Shown: positions 48,706 to 61,654, numbered from the stretch's first letter. The stretch: DNA of 64,000 bases from Cryptomeria japonica (GCF_030272615.1 NC_081407.1:433588730-433652729); one strand, 5' to 3'. Made by a program: numbers and translations. Notes: generated from the sequence alone by a model not told the origin.

Positions 48706-49650
48706 TGTTCATCAAAAACATAATAATAGTTCTTATGATTCCTATACTTCTGGTTAGGCTTGTAAGGCTTATCATACTTCTCATGCTTTCCATATCTATC
48801 ATTCTTATCATGTTTATAAAACTTATCATGCATGTCATACTTAGCCATTCTGTCTGGGCATCTAGAAGAAAAATGTCCTATCTTATTATAAGAGAAACAT
48901 TTCAAAGGAAAATTTCCATCATACTTACCGACTCCTTTAGGCAATCACCAGGCAACTAGTGCTTCAAGTTCATCCAACTCTCTTTCTTTCTCTTCGATCT
49001 CTCTTCTCTATCTTCTCTATCTAGATATTATGCACTCATCAGAATCATATTTTTTCTTATTAGATACAGATGTAGATGTTCCGACTGCAGTCTTAGACTT
49101 TTCATGTGATTCTCCAAACTCACTCAACTCAAATGCATCAATCTTTCCAACCATCATATCTCTTGTTACTGTAGTCACACTCCTGATCTCATCAATAGCA
49201 ACATCCTTATGTTTATAAGCATGAGGCAAAGATCTCAACACCTTAGCAATGATTTTATCTTCCTCAATGGTTCCACAAACACATTTGATACCTAGGACAA
49301 GATCATTCACCTTATCCATGAAAGAGTGTATGTTCTCATCATCTCCCATCTTCAACATCTCATATATTCCTTTTAAACTCTGCATCTTAGCAACCTTCAC
49401 TTGTTTATCACCTTCATATAGAATCTAAAGCTTCACCCAAATCTCATGTGCGGTTTGAAGTCTGATTACATTTGTCATCTCAAAATCATTTAGGGCACTA
49501 AGCAATGTTTCCTTTGCTATAATATTATGTTCAACTTCCTTGATCTCATCAGGAGTAGACGGTCTGTTCTGAGGAACAATATAGGAATTCTTTGTAATCT
49601 TCCAATAATCTTCACCAAGACATTTCAAGTGTACTTCCATTCAGTCCTTC
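48706..49650 (-). pseudogene. Copia D gag
   Basis: 49425-49640 and 49017-49400 give a UBN2/DUF4219-type copia gag: CLGEDYWKITKNSY, TAHEIWVKL, MQSLKGIYEMLKMGD and LVLGIKCVCGTIEEDKI. 48706-48944 has a zinc knuckle CFSYNKIGHFSSRC in which the second Cys is Tyr. It ends VFDE at 48706, where element C begins; the next codons are at 39126. Stops separate the pieces. Confidence 0.87.
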
Positions 49651-49763
49651 CATATAGAATGGTTACTCCCATCAAACCTCAGACTATCCTTCTTAAAGAT
49701 AACACCTTGAGCTGCCATCCCGGATCTCCTCAAGCGATTAAACTTCTACCAGAGGATCTAGAT
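49651..49763 (-). other. Copia D gag start and primer site region
   Basis: On the minus strand, next to the LTR, ATCAGATCTAGATCC resembles a decayed copia primer site (TGGTATCAGAGC, initiator Met tRNA) that has lost its first bases together with the LTR edge. Confidence 0.4.
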
Positions 49764-50897
49764 CTGATGGGGGGTGAATCAGTTTTCATCGGATCAACAA
49801 ATTTAACTACAAAAATAAATCTGATAAACTGCAGTAATAAGACAGATAAACAAATTGAAAGAACAACACACAACACCAATATTTTAATGTGGAAAACCCA
49901 GTTAAGGGAAAAACCACGATGGGAACCTACCCACAGTAAGATGATACTGTGTAGTAGTATGTGAAAATATTACAATGGGGAATGCACATGCATTGAGGCA
50001 CATTGCCTAGAGATCACTGCTCAAAAGATAATGGCCCAGAAGGCTACAATCCTCATGGAAGTCTCATTGACTTACAACAAGGTTTTGACTACAATCCGAA
50101 AGAAATGAACGGAAATAATAGCATCTCCAAATAGATGATTACAGTTCTGGTTAAGCACATATGTCTGCTCTGCAACACTAATCTCTCCTCAATAACAACA
50201 CCGAATGATGAATCACTTGTTCATACATAAACCTCTCTCTAATAATATAGAAAAAGTGTCGACACCCAAATTACATGATAATATCACCTATATATACAAA
50301 TCATCAACCTTGACAACAAGGTCGGCTAAACCCTCAACCCTTAATTATAAAATTACATCACATGATACAAAGATCAACCACTAGACCAATATAATAATTT
50401 ACATAGCATAACATGGACCTAAATCAAATTCCCAAACACACAATACCACTGGAAATCATGCCAAGATCAATCGCAACACGCTACACCACCAGGAAAACTG
50501 TGCCATGAAAAATCATCACACGTTGATAAAAACCACCAAAAACTCACACAATGATCAATACAGATCACCAAAACAAATAGGACACAACTAGGAAACACCA
50601 ACAAGTACATTATAATCATCAGGAACAACTGCACCAACACCACTTATCAAATCTTCATCGATCAACATCTAAAGCTCAAGAACACAACCAATTGGCAACT
50701 GTAACAGAGAAAGATAACTTGCGGAACACCAAATCACTATCCATATAAAATGAAGATACACAAGGCCATCCCAAGAAATATCCCAAATTATCATCACAAG
50801 ATATGATCGCACCAGAATATACCGAACTCTGCAAAACAATGGTCAACAAAACAACACTACAAACCGGGTCATAAGATCTTTCCAATCAACAACACTA
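49764..50897 (-). repeat. 5' LTR of copia D, truncated
   Basis: Matches 1815-2966 of the 3' LTR. The outermost 76 bp, including the TGTTGG start, are missing at 50898, where unrelated sequence starts TGTAGGGGCCC. Confidence 0.85.
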
Positions 50898-53034
50898 ATG
50901 TAGGGGCCCACAAACATGAGGTGTAAATTGGCCCAGTGACAATTTACAATGCTACACTTTATTATTAATAACTTCTCCTAGAATGAACTTCAAATCATCA
51001 AAGCAAAAGGAAAACTAGTTAACATAGTTACACACATCCACACAGAGAGACTAGATTTCTGTAGAAACCTAGAATGAGAAAAACCATAGTGAGAATAGCT
51101 ACTTGGATCTATTGCCTAAATTCAACCTCACAAAAGTATAAATATAACAAGTAATTTACAATATTAAGTAGGCACCAACCTAAAAAACACAAAAATACCC
51201 TACACCAAGATCCAAGCACCGACTCAACATGTGAGACACCAATTTTAACAAAATACAAGAGATATAAATGATAGACCTTCAAGAGTAAAAACTCATTTTG
51301 ATTCTAATCTAAACAATTTTCAAAACACTATCTCACAATGCATATGATCTTATGAAAAAATTACACGTAGTGATTGAGATTTTATACACATAAGCTCACC
51401 CACATACACATACGTCATGTTGGAGGCTATTGTCATTGACTATTGATGTCTAAGTGTTGTCATTTATGTCTTTGGTGTAGTTGCGATGTTGGTATTCATG
51501 TGTGTTGAGATGTTGCTATGATGAGGTTCGAGGTTGGATGCCAACCCTCATCTTGTGTTGATGCCTACACTCAGTATGTTGTGAAGTCATTGGTGCTTGC
51601 ACTTATACTTATATGATGATGCTTATGATAATAATGATGTGTTATGTTGAAGAACAATGATGGTGATGAATTTCATGGCTGGATGTCATGCCTTGTTTTT
51701 TAGCAAAGATGTTATCATGATGATAGAATATTAAGATGAGGATTAGAAGAATTTAGTTGAGGAATAGAAGAATTAAGATGAGGATTAGAAGTATTAAGAT
51801 GAGGATTAGAAGTAATACGATGAGGTTGGAAAGCATGATAATGAAGTCAATATGATTTTGATGGTAATTTGGATGATACAAGTTTTTTTTCTATCTCTCT
51901 TGCTTCTCTTGAGTGAGAAAATGGTGATACAAGGATGTTTTGGTCTATATAGATTATTGAAGTGTGAAAATGCAAGAAGGTAGTTGAAGACTATCTAGGA
52001 GAATGCTCCACATTCCTCTAAATTTGAAGATATGGTCTTATAGTTTGGGATTTAAAGTGAATGTTCTTTGGATGTTTTACTCCTATCTTTTTAGATCAGT
52101 AGTGTTATCACAGATGGTTTTTGGTGAATGTAGTGTGAACTAGCAATTTGGTGCCTATTAGGACTAGTCTTTAAAATGCTCCACATTATTATTTCTATTC
52201 CTACAACTTGGTGGATATGCTTGTAATGTTTGCGTAGTATCTCAGTTCAAATTTTACCTGACGAAGTATACCAGAAGTATGTTTGATGATGATTTATTTC
52301 ATAACTATCTCTCTTGGCCTCCCAAGAATAAAGAACTTTCTATTTGGTTATGCCATCTATTTTACGCATTATAATGTGAAGGAAGTGTATGAGAATGATG
52401 TTGGATGTTCATGGAGCGTATCTATGTAGTCCACATGACAATGCTTCATCTTTTTGATGTTGCATTTTGTTTGAAGTTGATTTTTAGGGTTATTCTGGTG
52501 GTTCGGTTAACAGGGTTTTCTCTCTTGCTTGTGCTATGAATTTTGAGGTGTTTTATAGCATTGGAAGTTATGAAAAGGTTTATTTGGGACCCTCTATACC
52601 TTATTTTGATTTGTATTTCTTAAATTTATTTGGAAGTTGTGTTTTTGGGCCAATTGGTAAAGTGCTACACGTTTCATCTACACATTACCCTGTTTCTAAC
52701 TTGGGATGATGTGCACTAGCATGGTTGCTATTTGGGGTTGCATAGAAATATCTATTAAGTTGTTTTAAATCCCCTCCACCTCCTAGATTATACCTCTTTC
52801 ACCATATTATATTCTTGAGGCTGATTTGATGGCGTCATTTCTTAATAGTTGCTTGAGGCAGCATGTCACGAGCACCTATATTCTAAGCAAACTACTAGAG
52901 GTTATGACTTGAAGGCTTGTTCATTCTAATATAAAATTTTCATGTATCCTACTCTGAGATAGTGAATCTCTTTATAAATTCCTTTATCCTTTGTATCTTG
53001 CTTGGAGGTAGTAAATGATGGACTTGAAAAGCAC
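50898..53034. other. Unclassified, partly LTR-like sequence
   Basis: Begins TGTAGGGGCCCACAAAC and includes GAGAAAAACCATAGTGAG, a phrase like those in copia LTRs. At 51418 TGTTGGAGGCTATTGTC looks like a plus-strand LTR start. 51720-51830 has GAGGATTAGAAG-type short repeats. No matching ends or target duplication were found, and no gene. Confidence 0.4.
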
Positions 53035-54141
53035 TGAGAGGAGGGGGGGTGAATCAGTGACTCCAAAACAAACACTACTTTAAACACTGACCGATAGATG
53101 AATTTAACCAAGCAATTAAACAAAATACATGCTATCCAAAATGAAATAACAACATCCACATAAAGTAGAACATCCACCATAACACAAGTGTTTATACATG
53201 GAAAACCCAAATAGGTAAAAACCACAGTGAGATGGAACTCACAATTTAACTATCTGCAGTAATAGAAAACTGACCAGTTAAGGTCTTACAAAGAGCTCTG
53301 TTAGGAGCGAATCTTGTTAGAGATCCCAAGCTTTATTAGAAGCTTATACCCTATTAAGAGTACTACCCCGTTAAGAGTGACCTTGCTAGAGGATTTTAGA
53401 ATCCAAACTAATGGATCACCTTGTTAGAGGATTTGTACAATGAAGCTTGTTAGAGCTTACCCGATTAGGGGATTTAGTTCTGTTGTAATGATTAGAAAAC
53501 AACAAGAAAGATTTGATATGTTCTGAGTAGAAAAAACTTGCTTGATCAGATCATTCTAAGTGCATTCAACACTTATCGCTCTTCAGCAAAAGTATTCACA
53601 TAGATTATCTCTACTATATATTTTCTCTCTTTTTTCATCTCACACAAAATGCTTCACTCAGATGTCTTTAAATAGGCATTCAGACCTTATGTCGGCCATA
53701 GGAACACAATTTCCTAGGTGTAGTGTATTTAGACATTTAAGCATAACTCATCACAAAAATGACCACCAAACAAACGGTGTTGGTAACTCATCAAAAAAAT
53801 GACCGCCAAACAAATGATGTTGGTAACTCATCACAAAAACAGATACCAGTTAGAGCAGTCAATACCGTTTGGAATAAAACTAGTGAATCATTGTATAGGA
53901 ATCTTCCACTTGATCTTCACCTTTAACTTCATCTTCACTTTGATGCCAACTTAGTGTTACAACAGGTTGTCTCTTAAGCACATACCGGTTGACACAAAGT
54001 ATCAGTTAGAGATAGACCTTAAACATACCGGTTGGTAGTATAAACCAATTGAAGTTACACCACTAGTCAATGTTATCATATATTTGTGTGAGAGTGTTTC
54101 ATCAATGACAACAAGTGATGAATGCATTACAATCATCAACA
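53035..54141 (-). repeat. Copia-type LTR (solo or orphan)
   Basis: Plus-strand start TGAGAGGAGGGGGGG, end AATCATCAACA; 1107 bp, same general type as the D LTR (G run next to GTGAATCAGT, then TGGAAAACCC and AAACCACAGTGAGA). Flanks AGCAC and AGCCA agree at 3 of 5 bases. Several GTTAGAG-containing short repeats at 53270-53470. Confidence 0.7.
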
Positions 54142-54400
54142 AGCCAATAGTAAACCTCATCAAAAAGTCCTTCCAAGAGCAGTGTACTTCCTTAGGCAGT
54201 GAGCCTTATAACAGATTTTAATACTTATTCATATATTGTGAGATATCTCATCATGGTTTTTCCCTTGTTAGAGTTTTCCATGTATATATGTTGTACTCTT
54301 GTACATTAGTGTTCATTGTTGCTTATCTATTTAAGGATATTGAATTTAAATTGGGCTAAAGGTTTTAAGTTGTAAGGATACTAATTCACCCCCCCTTTCA
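54142..54400 (+). repeat. LTR end fragment, plus orientation
   Basis: Has ATGGTTTTTCCC, GTTTTCCATGTA and AATTCACCCCCCCTTTCA, the order found at the 3' ends of copia LTRs. It may belong to the LTR-like start at 51418, interrupted by 53035-54141, but the flanks do not match. Confidence 0.45.
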
Positions 54401-55555
54401 ATATCTAGGTGTATTCAACACAACAATACCTTCCAGATGCATACATTAAATATCTATATTAGTAATGAAACTAAATCAACTATATATGGATTACAATCAT
54501 AATAAAATTCAAACGTTGACCTAGAATTAGATTAATTCATCTGCATATCAGTCATAAGAATAATCCTTAACCACATATGTAAAAGGTTAGGTCCAAAAGT
54601 GCACATGTTACTGCAAAAGAAGAGATATCCTATGTGACACCCAACACACATTTCATTGACTATAATATACAATTACACACTACATCTAATTGACACTTGT
54701 TATAATCCATTGTTGGATCAAATTGGAACATCAACCTAGTTGACCAACAAGCACAATAAATGCTTTGTCACTTCAAACTTTCAATCTACTGGACCTTAGC
54801 CACTGAAACTTTGGAATGTGAAACAACACATGTAGACTTAATTTATGTAAAAACTGTCGGTCATAAATATCAACTACAACAAAATGTAAAACTCAACACT
54901 TTGGTCCAGTGCAACTGAATGCATATTCTATTCTTGAGAAACAAACCTCAAAAGCATATCGAAGATGCTTCCAGAAAAAATCACATAATATATTCAAGCA
55001 GTAGTAACTCAAACCAAACCATAATGATAAAATTAATACAACTATTCATCATATCTTACCATTCTAAAACTCAAATGCTTAGACATAGACATGACAATAA
55101 ATGCACTCTTTTGGATACCATGCCATCAATATTAGAACTGATCAACACCTTTGAAATCAATGATAACATATGCTCAAAACAATTCTCACTTTGTCATTCA
55201 TGATAAACAAAAAAAGGTTTCTAAAACTCCCCCTATGATATATACTTGAACAATAAGAAACTTCATAACATTTGAACACATTAAAAGATGTTGAATTTTG
55301 GGCCACTTTCTCCCCCTTTGACATCAATGGCAAAGGAGAACATAACATCTTGGGTTACACTCTCTCAATCACTTGATCCCCCTTCATCTTGAATTCTAAA
55401 CATCATTTACTCTCCTACTTTTTCTTTCTCTCCAAATCATGATCTAAAACACTATGTAAGACCACCAAGTCTACTTGCAATAGGGAGTCAACGCTCCCCT
55501 CTAACTTGTACTTCCTTTTGATTCAAGATGGGGAAGCAACAACTTCCAATTTTGT
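54401..55555 (-). other. Probable 3' region of copia G, no gene
   Basis: On the minus strand CTCCTTTGCCATTGATGTCAAAGGGGGAG (55308-55338; described in part) resembles the region between copia pol and the 3' LTR. No LTR edge found. No coding signal. Confidence 0.45.
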
Positions 55556-57090
55556 CTAGAGATAGTCAAAAGTATCATTTGGAAGAGATTTTATGAAAAT
55601 GTCTACAATTTTCTCCTTAGTTAATACATCCTCTAGATTCACCTCTTTATCTACAACCTTATCTCTCAAAAAATGATACTTAATTGCAATATATTTTTTA
55701 CTTGAATGCATCACTAGATTCTTGGAAATACTGATGGCACTTGCTTTATCAAATAGAATGAAAATAAGCACATCAAACTCCACTTTCATCTATTTCAAAT
55801 TAAGCTTCAATCATAAATTATGAGTGCAACAAGAAACTGCTACAATGTACTCCACTTTTGTTGTAGATATGCATATTGAGTCTTGCTTTTTACTCAACCA
55901 AGATATAAGATTGTTACCAAGAAATAAATCTCCACCACTTGTACTCTTTTGTTCATCTATACTTTTGGAGCAATTTGCATTTGTATGTACAGTCAAAGTG
56001 AAGTTTTCACCTTTAGGATACCAAAAACCAAAATACATTGTAGCCTCTAGATACATGAATATCATCTTTACAACCTTCACATGAGTTTTTGTAGGCTCTT
56101 GATGAAACCTCACTACCATCCCTACTACTTTCATTATATTTGATTTGGATGCATTCACATACAATAAAATACCAAGCATTGACCTACATAGGATTTGATT
56201 TACCAAAGTAGATTCATCATATTTTCTCAATTTAGACACAACAACTATAGGTGTACCTGCTGATTTGCACTTCCATCTTAAACTTACTAAACATCTCTAT
56301 TATATACTTGGTATGAGATGTATATATACCTTTTTTGATCGAGAGATCTATAAACCTAGAAAAAAAAAGACAACTCACCAAGCATTGACATTTCAAACTA
56401 CCTTTGCATTGCATCCATTAACTCTTTGCACATTGCATCACTGCTACCTCCAAAAATAATATCAACATAAATAATAATAATAAAAAATTGATCACCTTAT
56501 GATTTTATTTATAAATTTTTGTCTTCCCTATCTCTCTAAAAACCTTGTTATTGCAAATATCTATCCAATTTAGAATACCATGCTCTAGGGCCTAGTTGAG
56601 TCCATAAAGAGACTTCTTTAGCCTACACAATTTTTTTTTCTTGTCTGAACACTGAAACCTTTCCAATTGCTCAACGTAGACTTCCTATTCTAATTCTCCA
56701 TTCAAAATTTGCATTTAAAAAAAAAATGCCTGGTAAACTTTTTAACGTGACCAATGACGCTGACATGACATGTCGTCTGGCTCCACGTGAAACACTTTTT
56801 GACCCAAATCTATGAACTGGTGAGGCCACAAATGGGGGTTCTCATCCCCACACTTCACTTGTTGAAACCTGTGATCATAACAACTAAGCGTAGACACAAG
56901 ACCTGCGAGCACAATGGCCCAATAGGAGTTTGAACCTTGTTGGCCGCTTCACCAACGAAGTGTTTTACCCGTGACACTACATGTCCGGAGACATTCAGAA
57001 ATTCATATTTAACATCCATTTGATATACCTTATAATCCTTAAATGTTGACAATGTTAGAAACATTATGATTGGCTCTGACCTCACTCACT
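55556..57090 (-). pseudogene. Truncated copia element G: RT and RNase H
   Basis: 55556-55789 and 55811-56239 hold RNase H with SISKNLVMHSSKKYIAIKYH, LCRSMLGILLYV, STSGGDLFLG and SWLSKKQDSICISTTKVEY. 56240-56700 is RT in pieces. After a SINE-like insert, 57010-57085 has FKDYKVYQMDVKYEF, the RT block before the palm. Nothing of integrase or gag is present: the element is cut at about 57090. Related to D but clearly diverged. Confidence 0.83.
56720..56991 (-). mobile_element. SINE-like insertion in copia G
   Basis: About 272 bp flanked by an imperfect direct repeat of about 18 bp (CATTCAAAATTTGCATTT and CATTCAGAAATTCATATTT). On the minus strand GGTGAAGCGG and GGTTCAAACTCC resemble Pol III A and B boxes near its 5' end, and it ends in a T run (A run on plus at 56717-56726). 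The copia RT frame resumes on both sides. Fits a tRNA-derived plant SINE. Confidence 0.65.
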
Positions 57091-57310
57091 AATACATTTG
57101 GCCTAAAATTCTGACGAAGGTTTCCGACGGAGAAGGCATATTGTGACCAAATTTGATTTATTTTTGAAAAAATGCCCGCATTCGTCAGAATTCTGACGAT
57201 AATTCAACATTTTGTTTTGATGGAGAAGGAATTGGCAATGAAATTTGTGTTTTCTTTAAAAAGTGCCCGCATTCGTCAAAATTTCGATGACTGCGGGCAT
57301 TACTTAAAAA
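57091..57310. repeat. CpG-rich direct and inverted repeat cluster
   Basis: Two related units of about 82-91 bp end in GCCCGCATTCGTCA. Between them TCGTCAGAATTCTGACGA (57182-57199) is a perfect 18-bp palindrome. A third, inverted part ends ATGACTGCGGGCAT at 57300. It abuts the break of copia G. Could be subterminal repeats of a DNA transposon; not identified. Confidence 0.55.
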
Positions 57311-57999
57311 AACCAAAAAAAAACCAAGTCATTTGCTAAACATTAATCCCACCTCTTCGTCCCATTGACCTCTGCCATATTCACAAAAAAATTGTGCATT
57401 ACAAGGAGGGAAACAGTTCTGGATTGCGGTGCCGCCAAGATCCGATTGAAGAAAAAAGGTAGGGTAATCAACCAATTCATTCACAGAATGTTTTCTTGAC
57501 CAAAAAATTGTTATGTTTGTGACAATGTGTCAAATTTGCTTTATGTAGTGATGAAATTGTTTTAATTTTACATAGGAGGTTGCATTTGTGTTGGTTGATG
57601 ATCAAGTTTTATCTTTATTATAATGAATTTTCCTGCTCATAATTTTTTTTTCCCTAGCTCATATTCAGTCTGGTAGAAAAATAGATAAATAAGATTGATT
57701 TGGATGGTCGATCAAATGAAATGATCAATTATCCTCTTTATAGGCATAACCTCTTAGGGCATACCCTAATTAGGGAGCGAGATGACCTAAACCTACGTGA
57801 TCAAATAGGGAAGAAAACAAATTGTGCCACTCTTATATCTGACATCCGTTGGGAGTGGCCTAAATGTAGGATCTAGCAGAGGAGCTTACCTTAGGTATGG
57901 ATGCTAGTATATATGGCTATGATAGAAACTCCCTACTACAGGACCACCGAACCATTGTGTAGTGATCGAGTGTCATTTTTTGTTGGTGTTTTAGAAGGG

Positions 58000-58380
58000 T
58001 GGATAAGCGTACCATGATAGGAAGGTGGTATAAAATGGAAGTTGAGAGGTATAAGGTTATGAGGTGTGGGTTAGGATAAGATAGGGAGGTAAGTGATGAA
58101 GGATGTAATGGTGAAAGAGTAAGTTAGGATATGTTAGGGGTTTGGAAGGTAGGAAAGTGAATGGGGGGAGATAAAAGGATGTGAATGATGGAATGGGGCT
58201 AGGTAGGTGAAGTAAAAGTAAATGTGTATGAGGTTAAGGTTTAGGATAGGATGTAGGAAAGTGAAGGAGGTTAAGAGAGGGGATATGAAAGGTAGATGGA
58301 AGGTAATAATGATAGGAAGTGAGGTAAAGGTTATGAGGTGTGGGCTAGAAACTAGGGTGTAGGAAATGGAAGGAAGGGTC
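58000..58380. repeat. Purine-rich, G-rich low-complexity tract
   Basis: Degenerate AGGTTATGAGGTGTGGG phrases occur near 58050 and 58328, with general A/G bias on the plus strand. The minus-strand open frame at 58134-58382 is a by-product of the composition. Confidence 0.6.
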
Positions 58381-59591
58381 ATCCATGTCGTAATGCTTCA
58401 AGAGGAGCACATTCACATGAGGGACAAGAAGAGTCATTTCATGCCGTAGTGTACCTCCTTAAACCTTCCACCAACATCAAACTCAATACCAAACTATTTC
58501 CCAATCTCGCTAATGGACTAACTCAACTCACTATCAAATTGTGACAGTCAATGCAAGGTTTAGGATAATAGTAACTAGGATCTTCTAATTATGGTGGGCC
58601 ATAGCCAACATAGGGTTATATGAGGTAGGGGTAAGTTCAACAATGATGTGTATTAGACTGCCATCAAAGTTCCTGTTAGTATTACTTTGTATCAGCATTA
58701 ACCACTTATTGTCATTTCATTATAATCAGTTTGTTATTCCTTATAAGAATTTGCAGTATTACCAGAATTTGCATAGCATGAATCTGATTGTATTATGTAT
58801 TCTTGAGATTATGTGCAGATATATATATTTATATTTTATGTCTGGCAGTAACGTTATGTTATTTTAATGTTGTTTGAATAAAGAGATAAAATTTACCTTC
58901 TTAACTTAATACTCTATTAACTGTCATTGACTTGATTAAGAACATCTTAATTTATATTCAATGATGCACAAATCTGAATTTAAATATGTATACCATACTG
59001 GCTGATATATACTCTAATGCTAACTCAAGAAATTCATGTTTATATGTACCTGACACTAAACTTGCCCTTGTCTTTATCCCTGCTGCTAGACTATCATTAT
59101 TCATCTTGTATATGCTCTCTAAACTTGGGCATTAAGGTTGTCCTATGCATTATCACATGACTATTTTTTCTTGTTCTTAGGGTTGCCTATTGCTCTAAAC
59201 ATGATTAGGCTTTTTCACTATGTTGACTACCACCTTTAATAGAATTCCATCATGAAGACTTATTACTATTGCCCTCTTTGACTGTCACAAGATGACTAAA
59301 CTGTTTGCATAGATCCAGGACTAGTAAGATCCTTATATACTTACTAGGAGTCATGTCAGAGACTCATAAAAACATGATACCCAAGTTAGTAAGATCCTCT
59401 AATACTTAGTCATAGATCGCATTCTAACAACAAATAGAAGGTCATATCTTGGTAACCTAACTAGTCCATGAGTAGTAGCTCAAAATGTTATCAAAGATAG
59501 GTTAGGTTAGGATCCCCAAGAACCTATAATGTGTCTTATAATGGGTGTTGAAAATAATCTACACTCAAGCCAACAATGGAATGGTACAAAA

Positions 59592-59665
59592 GGGGGCAGT
59601 AGCTCAATGGTAGAGAAATTTATTAACAAATAAAATGCCTTAAGTTGGATTCCTAGCTATTTTAT
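59592..59665 (+). other. tRNA-like segment (A and B boxes)
   Basis: GGGGGCAGTAGCTCAATGGTAGAG contains a Pol III A box (TAGCTCAATGG, 59600-59610), with AGTTGGATTCC (59643-59653) at B-box distance. The acceptor arms do not pair, so it is not a working tRNA. A decayed tRNA or SINE head. Confidence 0.4.
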
Positions 59666-60266
59666 GAGTATTAGCTTAACATTTTCATACGTAAATAACA
59701 TGTACTCCCACTACCATAGATCCAACTTCCACCATTTCTCCTTCCACAACCTCTAGTCACCTTCAAGTACCAAAGCCACTAGTGCCACACCTTTAGTATG
59801 AAAAATCCTTCACTTATCATCCACCATATGGCCTATTTATCAAATTTGTTTCTTCTACATGTAAAAGCCATATGCACAAGATGAAATGACAATTGGTAGA
59901 TTTAAAAGCTATATTCCACAAGCTTTGCTAAAATCCTTTCTGCCAGTGCCAAAATGTGAGGTTTGTAACAGGATGTGGCATCCATCAAAGCATAATAGAG
60001 ATGAGATTTCTAACAAGATGGAAAATCAAACAATGTAGGAAAGCTTCGATTAAAAATAAATACAAGATTGTAGTTTATAGAGTTAACTTCATTTTATCTT
60101 TTTGTGGCATTGAATTTCATAGTGTTTTAAAGAAGATATCATAGTTTTTCCAAAAAGTGTCAAAACCCTGCCTAGTATTTACCGAGAGGAGTAAATAATG
60201 TATAATTTGGTCTCCCATGCATATAAATTCATCCAAATGTGTGGGAAGGCCTTTGTTCATGCTATG

Positions 60267-61652
60267 TGTAGTCACATAAATCTGTCCATTTTAATTAAAT
60301 GAATATTTCGTATTTATTTGATTAAAAATCCACTAGCCACCAATTAATTAAATTAATATTTAATTAATTCATCCCCAAACATTCTTCTATTAATTAAATA
60401 AATTATTCAATTTATTTTAATTAATTCATTAAATCCAATTCCATTCAATTAAATAAATAAAATCTATTTATTTAATTAAATCCCCCTATTCCTCTTTTAA
60501 ATAAATTAAATAAAACATTTATTTAAATCATTATCCCCCCCCACTTGCATTTTCCTACAAATGCAACTTGCACACATTTATTGAAATAAATGAATTTTTA
60601 TTTTAAATAAAATCCTATTTTCCCTCACCCACCAAATCCACTTGCAAAAATCTAATCCCCTTCTAGATTCTTCTAACCCCTTCCTAATTAGCCTAATCCA
60701 TCCCCTAATTATTGTCACATTCCTAAGCAAAATGGAGTCACTTCTCAAAGCCTAAAAGTCTTTGATAACCATTAAAGGCTTTCAACCTTCAACCACTTAA
60801 TCCCCAAAGTCTTCAAAAACCATTAATGGTTAACTCAAACCCTTCCACATGGTTAAAACATTTGTTTTGACTCAACCTCTACTCAACCCAAGGGTCTCAT
60901 CAAGCCTTCAATGCTTTGACCATGATTATCTCTTAATCATTTGCACAAAGGTTTATCCTTGGATTAATTCCTAATTCAGCGGGTAATCCTATTTTAGGCT
61001 TGACTCTTAGCCTTTAGATAACCATGAGGTCTTCTCAGGCCTTTAATGCCTCCAACCTCTTCTCTCAACCCAATCCTGTGTTGACACTTGTCACCATTTC
61101 ATTGGTGTCAATTGTGCACATGGATCCCCAACTTTCAAGCTTGACCCTTGAGTAAACCTTTCAATCCTGGCCATCCATTGCTCCATTTTTCCTATAAATA
61201 GAGCCCATTCCTTCATAATCCAGATCCTGAAAACTTGTAAGCATTTAGACTATAGCCATTTTAGAGAGCATTTAGCATAGCATAACTAAATCTTGTCTTT
61301 TTGGTAAAATCAATCATTTTAGCATTAAAAATAGCTTTTCATTTCATGTTTGGAGCTATTCTACAAATCTCAATCCTCCATAAGAATCCATAGTGCAAAA
61401 AGCTACTGAGAGCTACACTATTTTGGAACTTGGAGAGGAGAGGAACAAGGGAGAAGGAGCTAATATCATGTTAAGAGATAGTTGGAGATATCTCATTGTC
61501 TTACTTCTTTAGTTAGATTCATTAGCATGTTTTTAGTGTCTCCTTTGGAATGCCTTCATGTGTTTGTTTTTTTGATTGATTAACTCTAACGTCTTGTGTG
61601 TTTTGTGTTGATTGATCTTAAACTAACATTTGTGCCATTTAGGAGGGCGTCA
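60267..61652 (+). repeat. 5' LTR of element E
   Basis: Starts TGTAGTCACATAAATC after CTATG and ends GGAGGGCGTCA; 1386 bp, almost the same length as the solo LTR at 28103-29489. TATA box at 61192-61203. Confidence 0.9.
61192..61203 (+). promoter_or_regulatory. TATA box of element E LTR
   Basis: CTATAAATAGAG, same position relative to the LTR end as in B. Confidence 0.7.
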
Positions 61653-61654
61653 TT

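Larger units (their letters stand above)
1815..50897 (-). mobile_element. Ty1/copia element D, split by two nested gypsy insertions
   Basis: This is a minus-strand copia element whose LTRs lie at 1815-3042 and about 49764-50897. Between them the copia pieces are RNase H, RT, integrase and protease (3327-6462), a 41-bp island (39086-39126) and gag (48706-49650). The intervening 42 kb is foreign: element A with B inside it, and element C. Subtracting the inserts leaves about 6.9 kb, a normal length for a copia element with 1.2-kb LTRs. The gag-protease reading frame continues across both insertion points. By eye the two LTRs agree at about nine positions in ten over their first 230 bp, which makes D the oldest layer. 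Several catalytic residues are lost, so it is dead. Confidence 0.9.
57311..60266. other. Unclassified sequence, no supported gene
   Basis: 57340-57480 is less AT-rich and ends in AAAAAAG followed by GTAGGG, which might be an old exon edge, but no coding frame supports it. 58000-58380 is purine-rich on the plus strand (AGG/GTGAGG-like). 58640-60260 is ordinary AT-rich DNA apart from a tRNA-like segment at 59592. Short open frames have no motif. Confidence 0.5.

Noticed and set aside
39122-48710. Clean target duplication for element C
   Set aside because: CCTTC and TGTTC agree at only 3 of 5 bases. The insertion itself is supported by the restored copia frame instead.
51418-54400. Single LTR interrupted by the 53035-54141 LTR
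   Set aside because: Start and end look plausible, but the flanks CGTCA and ATATC do not match, and no second copy is present.
53035-57090. LTR at 53035 as the 3' LTR of copia G
   Set aside because: The distance to RNase H is about 1.4 kb rather than about 0.3 kb as in D, and a plus-oriented LTR fragment lies between. Not supported.
57340-57600. First exon of a host gene
   Set aside because: A splice-like AAG/GTAGGG and less AT-rich sequence are present, but there is no conserved coding frame and no further exon.
58134-58382. Minus-strand ORF rich in Ser, Leu, His and Pro
   Set aside because: Produced by the purine-rich plus strand; no motif and low complexity.
59592-59665. Functional tRNA gene
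   Set aside because: Box A and a weak box B are present but the acceptor and anticodon stems do not form.
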